DNA from: Aerococcus sanguinicola
Lineage (GTDB): Bacteria; Bacillota; Bacilli; Lactobacillales; Aerococcaceae
Reading direction: 5' to 3'
Length of the DNA: 64,000 bases
NCBI RefSeq assembly: GCF_001543145.1
Contig: NZ_CP014160.1
Location: 1,364,001-1,428,000, forward strand
Shown here: positions 60,701 through 64,000 of the stretch, piece by piece
Layout: each line of letters starts with the position of its first letter
Numbering within the stretch: position 1 is the first letter of the stretch
Translations under genes and position numbers: made by a program
Notes under the pieces: generated by a model
Told to the model about the DNA's origin: nothing
The model's database searches: none
The model's input: the letters and a program-made list of their open reading frames with translations, nothing else

Positions 60701-63700
60701 CTCGTTGAAAGTGAACGTGTAGAAAAAGATCCAAATAATCCAAACTCCGAATCCGGCGTGAAGATCATCGTCAGAGACCCAGAAAGCAAGGAAATCATCA
60801 AAGAAACCTTCGTCAAAGATGGCGAAAAGGGTGAGAAGGGTGAACAAGGTGCTCCTGGTACGCCAGGCCAAGATGGTCAAGACGGCCGAGACGGAAAATC
60901 CGTCCTAGCTAAGACCGAACGGGGAACCAAAGCCGATGAAAGTGGTAAAGACCGTCCAGGTACATGGGTAATCGTTCACGAAGACACCAACAATAACGGT
61001 CAAGTTGACCCAGGTGAACGTGAAATCAGCCGTGAATTCATCTTCGATGGTACAAACGGTACCGACGGTAAAGATGGCGAGACGCCAATCGTTGAAAGTG
61101 AACGCATTGAAAAAGATCCAAATGATCCAAACTCTGAATCTGGTGTGAAGATCATTGTCAGAGACCCAGAAACCAATGACATCATCAAAGAAACCTTCGT
61201 CAAAGACGGCGAAAAGGGTGATCCAGGTGAGCGTGGCGAACAAGGTCCTCAAGGCCCACAAGGTGAGAAGGGTGAACAAGGTACCCCAGGCCAAGATGGT
61301 CAAGACGGCCGAGACGGAAAATCTGTTCTAGCTAAGACCGAACGCGGCACCAAAGCCGATGAAACAGGTAAAGACCGTCCAGGCACATGGGTAATCGTTC
61401 ACGAAGACACCAACAATAACGGTCAAGTTGACCCAGGTGAACGTGAAATCAGCCGTGAATTCATCTTCGATGGTACAAACGGTACCGACGGTAAAGATGG
61501 TAAGACGCCAATCGTTGAAAGTGAACGCGTTGAAAAAGATCCAAATGATCCAAACTCTGAATCTGGTGTGAAGATCATTGTCAGAGACCCAGAAACCAAT
61601 GACATCATCAAAGAAATCTTCGTCAAAGACGGCGAAAAGGGTGATCCAGGTGAGCGTGGCGAACAAGGTCCTCAAGGCCCACAAGGTGAGAAGGGTGAAC
61701 AAGGTACCCCAGGCCAAGATGGTCAAGACGGCCGAGACGGAAAATCCGTCCTAGCTAAGACCGAACGGGGAACCAAAGCCGATGAAAGTGGTAAAGATCG
61801 CCCAGGTACATGGGTAATCGTTCACGAAGACACCAACAATAACGGTCAAGTTGACCCAGGTGAACGTGAAATCAGCCGTGAATTCATCTTCGATGGTACA
61901 AACGGTACCGACGGTAAAGATGGCAAGACGCCAATCGTTGAAAGTGAACGTGTTGAAAAAGATCCAAATGATCCAAACTCTGAATCTGGTGTGAAGATCA
62001 TTGTGAGAGACCCAGAAAGCAACGAAATCATCAAAGAAACCTTCGTCAAAGATGGCGAAAAAGGTGAAAAGGGTGACCAAGGCGCTCCTGGTACACCAGG
62101 CCAAGATGGTCAAGATGGAAAAGATGGTAAATCATCTTATGTTCATGTCGTGAATGGACCAAACGAAGCTGGAGAATCAGGCAGCTGGATTATCACTTAC
62201 TTCGATAAGAACGGTGACGGCCAATTCACTTCTGATGAAATTGTTTCTACAGAGTTTGTAGCTGACGGTAAGGACGGCAAGGATGGTAAATCAGTCCTCG
62301 CAACTACCGAACGCGGCACAAAAGCTGATGAAACAGGTAAAGATCGCCCAGGCACATGGGTAATCATTCACGAAGACACCAACAATAACGGTCAAGTTGA
62401 CCCAGGTGAACGTGAAATCAGCCGTGAATTCATCTTCGATGGCACCAACGGAGCCGACGGCAAGACGCCAATCGTTGAAAGTGAACGCGTTGAAAAAGAT
62501 CCAAATGATCCAAACTCTGAATCTGGTGTGAAGATCATCGTCAGAGACCCAGAAAGCAAGGAAATCATCAAAGAAACCTTTGTCAAAGACGGCGAAAAGG
62601 GTGACCAAGGTACTCCAGGTCAAGATGGTCAAGACGGAAAAGATGGTAAATCATCTTATGTTCATGTCGTGAATGGACCAAACGAAGCCGGAGAATCAGG
62701 CAGCTGGATTATCACTTACTTCGATAAGAACGGTGATGGCCAATTCACTTCTGATGAAATTGTCTCTACTGAATTTGTAGCTGATGGGAAAGATGGCCAA
62801 GACGGTAAGGACGGCAAGTCAGTGACTGTTTCTACAGAACCAGGTCATTTCCAAGGTCAAGATGGTGTTTGGATCATTGTTCAAGATGGTGAAACAGGTA
62901 AAGAACTCGATCGAGACTTTGTTGCCAACGGTAAAGATGGCAAGGATGGCAAGTCTGCAGATATTAAGACAGAAGCATTAGTGGATCCGAATGGCCAAGA
63001 AATTGGTTATAAGATTACTATTACCCATCCAGATGGTTCAAAAGAAACTCGTCTGATTAAACATGGGAAAGATGGTAAGGATGGAAAAGACGGTCGCGAT
63101 GGGAAATCCATTATTGCGACTACTGAACGTGGCGACCATAAGGGACAATCAGGTGCTTGGTTGATTATCCGCGATAGAGAGACCCTTCAAGAAATTGACC
63201 GTGAATTTATTTCTGATGGTCAAGATGGCAAATCAGCTGATATCTCATCACGAGAAACTGCAGAAGGTCTAGAAATCACCATCCACCATGCCAATGGAAC
63301 AAACCATACACACATCATCCGTGACGGTAAAGACGGCAAGTCTATAACCGCATCAACTGAACCTGGTACCTTTAACGGACAGTCAGGTATGTGGTTGATT
63401 ATCCGTGACCGTGACACGGGTCAAGAATTAGACCGTCAATTTGTGCGTGATGGCAAGGATGGACAGGACGGAAAAGATGGAAAATCACCGCTTCTAAGTA
63501 CTGAAAAAATCCTTGATTCAGATGGTAAAGAAATCGGCTTAAGTATTAAGATAACGCATCCAGATGGCTCGACTGAAACACATACCATCTACCACGGTCG
63601 AGATGGTAAGGATGGCCAAGATGGTCAAACCCCACAAATCCGTACTGAAAAAGGCAAAGATAGCCAAGGCAATGTGGGCAGATGGTTGATTATCGAAGAC

Positions 63701-64000
63701 GGTCATGGCAATGAAATCGTTCGTGAATTCATCCGTGATGGTCAAGATGGTAAGACCCCTTCTGCTAAAGTAGAACCTGGTAAGAATGAACATGGGGATA
63801 GTGGCCAATGGATTATTATCTTCGATGGAGATGGTAATGAAGTTTCACGCGAATTTGTTCGTGACGGCAAGGATGGCCAAGATGGTCACTCGCCAAGTCT
63901 TGAAACAGTTCCTGGTAAGAATGCAGATGGTGACAGTGGTCTATGGGTGATTGTTAAAGATCCAGAAGGTAAGGAATCGAGCCGTCACTTTATCAGAGAC
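54734..64000 (+). CDS. giant YSIRK-type repetitive surface protein with collagen-like linkers (partial, 3' end beyond window)
   Basis: The frame is open for 3089 codons to the window end. Residues 1-50 form a YSIRK-type signal (YSIKRLNIGVASVAVAAG, cleavage near VQA-A). Residues 51-205 are acidic and Asn/Ser-rich. About 206-605 resemble an MSCRAMM N1-N2-N3 head (GDYFILDYGQ, VIYRFTDWVNGKNN). About 615-880 contain MucBP-like modules (RPGYTFVRTEAP). From about residue 881, short modules alternate with Gly-x-y collagen-like linkers. I count five A (ITAKTERGKENPADPNSP), eleven B (with the EF-hand-like loop DANNNGQVDPGE), seven C (VESERVEKDPN), four D (with DKNGDGQFTSDE) and nine more divergent modules ending at the edge. 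AGGAGG precedes ATG 54734. An LPxTG anchor is expected beyond the window. The likely role is adhesion. Confidence 0.9.
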   Translation, partial: MVGKNNTKLREEKQSNKFYRYSIKRLNIGVASVAVAAGLLFAGNMAVVQAASIQEQEGIETSENVIPEVPVGLQERESAGNNIELENSENEPSSNSIPNNSEQSNAEVSDEKNRVDNNSSEEKNVSTDDAKTPVEENSQDKQSEELAVDSNKEKNKVQNIDKPSSEKSSVADSEEKSIPEDNQQRNRHQNGAKNENTSDNNQQAALDHFAKELAASDNPKQVLRSKLAEVYDPKDVEGLLAEINPQNIRDGLTLREELTKAGLAYAESQRLREKGQIFAVLPTSSRSVRGGQNVANQIQVTNADFKRLDGNNRETDYVHDNEGGYARLDVDIAVSGQVQAGDYFILDYGQYLRPGGLNIPATPKDLIGSDNAIVAKAYYDADQNRVIYRFTDWVNGKNNIRAALRQGTQPFYDKITDNFKNYPVTVTIAGTPYTENIAYHFNNINGDGTSNKYRAVDGTHVETNRTNPNHYTAKEVWYINRDGRNMNHGPHTILFESNTSNLESMKVYEVLDDRAFTDSFNPEVNPRYVREVSGRSYQDSEGVRFNVGNGPATGKKYIVYTVTSPKNQQANQRINSEMHLTLRNKNNESNSREHWKTLTISTTHSSSAASGQNTPGIFVERHRYETVDENGRVVSVDDTITETPQYGTVNEQYTTGAENRPGYTFVRTEAPRNNPTYSPDGRTTSGNFKAGMTQEITYVYQRRQQQVETGPAYEMTVEDSSYPTEFRYDPSLPAGQIREIRPGQDGRVRVLYEHVNPANVPDFNPNNFRYMRGQYWREVSREVVQEPQSQIFGYNFEAITETKTNPDGSVTIIYNTGRRVEIPAAKPKEPLLPSKPIVETTRVTDRHPETGKQVRGSRVTIKIFNPNTNRFEDEKVIFIPDGQDGTDGNNGTNGTSITAKTERGKENPADPNSPSGSWIRVYKVNPDGSQGDLISETFVRDGEKGDPGEQGPQGPQGEKGERGEQGPQGPQGEKGEQGAPGTPGQDGQDGRDGKSVLAKTERGTKADETGKDRPGTWVIIHEDANNNGQVDPGEREISREFIFDGTNGTDGKTPLVESERVEKDPNNPNSESGVKIIVRDPENNEIIKETFVKDGEKGDPGERGEQGPQGPQGEKGEQGAPGTPGQDGQDGRDGKSVLAKTERGTKADETGKDRPGTWVIVHEDANNNGQVDPGEREISREFIFDGVNGTDGNNGADGASITAKTERGKENPADPNSPSGSWIRVYKVNPDGSQGDLISETFVKDGEKGEQGAPGQDGTDGKDGKSVLAKTERGTKADETGKDRPGTWVIVHEDTNNNGQVDPGEREISREFIFDGTDGNNGTDGTSVTAKTERGKENPADPNSPSGSWIRVYKVNPDGSQGDLISETFVKDGEKGDPGEQGPQGPQGEKGEQGTPGTPGQDGQDGKSILAKTERGTKADETGKDRPGTWVIVHEDANNNGQVDPGEREISREFIFDGTDGNNGTDGTSVTAKTERGKENPADPNSPSGSWIRVYKVNPDGSQGDLISETFVKDGEKGDPGEQGPQGPQGEKGEQGTPGTPGQDGQDGKSILAKTERGTKADETGKDRPGTWVIVHEDANNNGQVDPGEREISREFIFDGTDGNNGTDGTSVTAKTERGKENPADPNSPSGSWIRVYKVNPDGSQGDLISETFVKDGEKGDPGEQGPQGPQGEKGEQGTPGTPGTPGQDGQDGKSSYVHVVNGPNEAGESGSWIITYFDKNGDGQFTSDEIVSTEFVADGKDGKDGKSVLATTERGTKADETGKERPGTWVIVHEDANNNGQVDPGEREISREFIFDGTDGKDGKTPIVESKRVEKDPNDPNSESGVKIIVRDPESKEIIKETFVKDGEKGEKGEQGAPGTPGQDGQDGKDGKSSYVHVVNGPNEAGESGSWIITYFDKNGDSQFTSDEIVSTEFVADGKDGQDGKDGKSVLATTERGTKADETGKDRPGTWVIVHEDANNNGQVDPGEREISREFIFDGTNGTDGKTPLVESERVEKDPNNPNSESGVKIIVRDPESKEIIKETFVKDGEKGEKGEQGAPGTPGQDGQDGRDGKSVLAKTERGTKADESGKDRPGTWVIVHEDTNNNGQVDPGEREISREFIFDGTNGTDGKDGETPIVESERIEKDPNDPNSESGVKIIVRDPETNDIIKETFVKDGEKGDPGERGEQGPQGPQGEKGEQGTPGQDGQDGRDGKSVLAKTERGTKADETGKDRPGTWVIVHEDTNNNGQVDPGEREISREFIFDGTNGTDGKDGKTPIVESERVEKDPNDPNSESGVKIIVRDPETNDIIKEIFVKDGEKGDPGERGEQGPQGPQGEKGEQGTPGQDGQDGRDGKSVLAKTERGTKADESGKDRPGTWVIVHEDTNNNGQVDPGEREISREFIFDGTNGTDGKDGKTPIVESERVEKDPNDPNSESGVKIIVRDPESNEIIKETFVKDGEKGEKGDQGAPGTPGQDGQDGKDGKSSYVHVVNGPNEAGESGSWIITYFDKNGDGQFTSDEIVSTEFVADGKDGKDGKSVLATTERGTKADETGKDRPGTWVIIHEDTNNNGQVDPGEREISREFIFDGTNGADGKTPIVESERVEKDPNDPNSESGVKIIVRDPESKEIIKETFVKDGEKGDQGTPGQDGQDGKDGKSSYVHVVNGPNEAGESGSWIITYFDKNGDGQFTSDEIVSTEFVADGKDGQDGKDGKSVTVSTEPGHFQGQDGVWIIVQDGETGKELDRDFVANGKDGKDGKSADIKTEALVDPNGQEIGYKITITHPDGSKETRLIKHGKDGKDGKDGRDGKSIIATTERGDHKGQSGAWLIIRDRETLQEIDREFISDGQDGKSADISSRETAEGLEITIHHANGTNHTHIIRDGKDGKSITASTEPGTFNGQSGMWLIIRDRDTGQELDRQFVRDGKDGQDGKDGKSPLLSTEKILDSDGKEIGLSIKITHPDGSTETHTIYHGRDGKDGQDGQTPQIRTEKGKDSQGNVGRWLIIEDGHGNEIVREFIRDGQDGKTPSAKVEPGKNEHGDSGQWIIIFDGDGNEVSREFVRDGKDGQDGHSPSLETVPGKNADGDSGLWVIVKDPEGKESSRHFIRD
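58681..59816 (+). repeat. 426-bp near-identical tandem repeats within the surface-protein gene
   Basis: The block starting AACTGATGGAAATAACGG recurs at 58681, 59107 and 59533, exactly 426 bp (142 codons) apart. Each holds one A module, a collagen-like linker and one B module; the third copy is cut off after the linker. The copies appear identical by eye, which implies recent expansion or ongoing homogenisation by recombination. Confidence 0.88.

Noticed and set aside
57722..62632. Repeated minus-strand open frames (FTLLTLWALRTLF-like)
   Set aside because: They are antisense shadows of the collagen-like and B/C modules and repeat with them; no ribosome sites or known domains.

Overview
The window looks like the chromosome of a low-to-moderate-GC Gram-positive coccus of the order Lactobacillales, most likely Aerococcaceae (Aerococcus-like). 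This is inferred from strong AGGAGG-type ribosome sites, a T-box leader, cre-like sites, a lipobox lipoprotein, a YSIRK-type wall protein, a Mga-type regulator and FeoAB with its Cys-rich partner. No rRNA, tRNA, CRISPR array, phage or transposase gene was seen.

Layout. 0-5.3 kb: an acyltransferase-like gene, an RlmCD-like rRNA methyltransferase, a small membrane protein and a long-form SppA protease. 5.5-9.6 kb: a bacteriocin-immunity-type ABC transporter followed by a response regulator and histidine kinase that are fused in frame across a G8 tract. 9.6-19.5 kb: a DUF1722 protein, a TetR-controlled ABC-2 exporter, and a second two-component system followed by a FtsX-type ABC transporter. 19.5-23.9 kb: a T-box operon (TIGR04076 protein, aldo-keto reductase, NhaC-type antiporter) and class II fructose-bisphosphate aldolase. 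23.9-25.3 kb: pcaG/pcaH protocatechuate dioxygenase subunits on the minus strand. 25.6-29.8 kb: yaaA plus a Cys-rich protein, and the feoA-feoA-feoB-Cys-rich iron(II) operon. 30-37.9 kb: BrnQ, glutathione peroxidase, an FMN reductase with two luciferase-like monooxygenases, a PNPOx-like flavoprotein, a DASS transporter and PPK2. 38.1-42.1 kb: a glycine betaine (OpuA-type) transporter with two tandem binding proteins. 42.2-46.5 kb: a siderophore ABC transporter with a recent 201-bp tandem duplication. 46.6-50.3 kb: a YheO-type regulator divergent from two PTS_EIIC_2-type membrane proteins. 50.9-54.1 kb: a class III aminotransferase and a Mga-like regulator. 54.7 kb to the end: the first 3089 codons of a giant YSIRK surface protein with an MSCRAMM-like head, MucBP-like region, collagen-like linkers and dozens of short repeats, many with EF-hand-like loops. 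It runs off the window.

The most unusual signals are non-coding. A 177-bp intergenic element occurs at 1013-1189 and, inverted, at 29896-30072, with an enlarged composite copy at 50383-50810. Its arms differ in sequence between copies but stay complementary, so the fold is being conserved. A second hairpin family (about 116 bp, ends AGTCGGGTTC and ACACCCT) is tandem at 15554-15792 and nested inside the third copy of the first family, again with compensatory stem changes. Other signals are four AGAGTA direct repeats at exactly 20-bp spacing before a two-component operon, the G8 tract joining regulator and kinase, a decayed duplicate of the giant gene's leader, and exact 426-bp repeats inside that gene.

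Taken together, the genes describe a host-associated coccus equipped for iron capture (Feo, siderophore uptake), osmoprotection, cell-envelope stress and peptide sensing, flavin-dependent oxidation, and adhesion.
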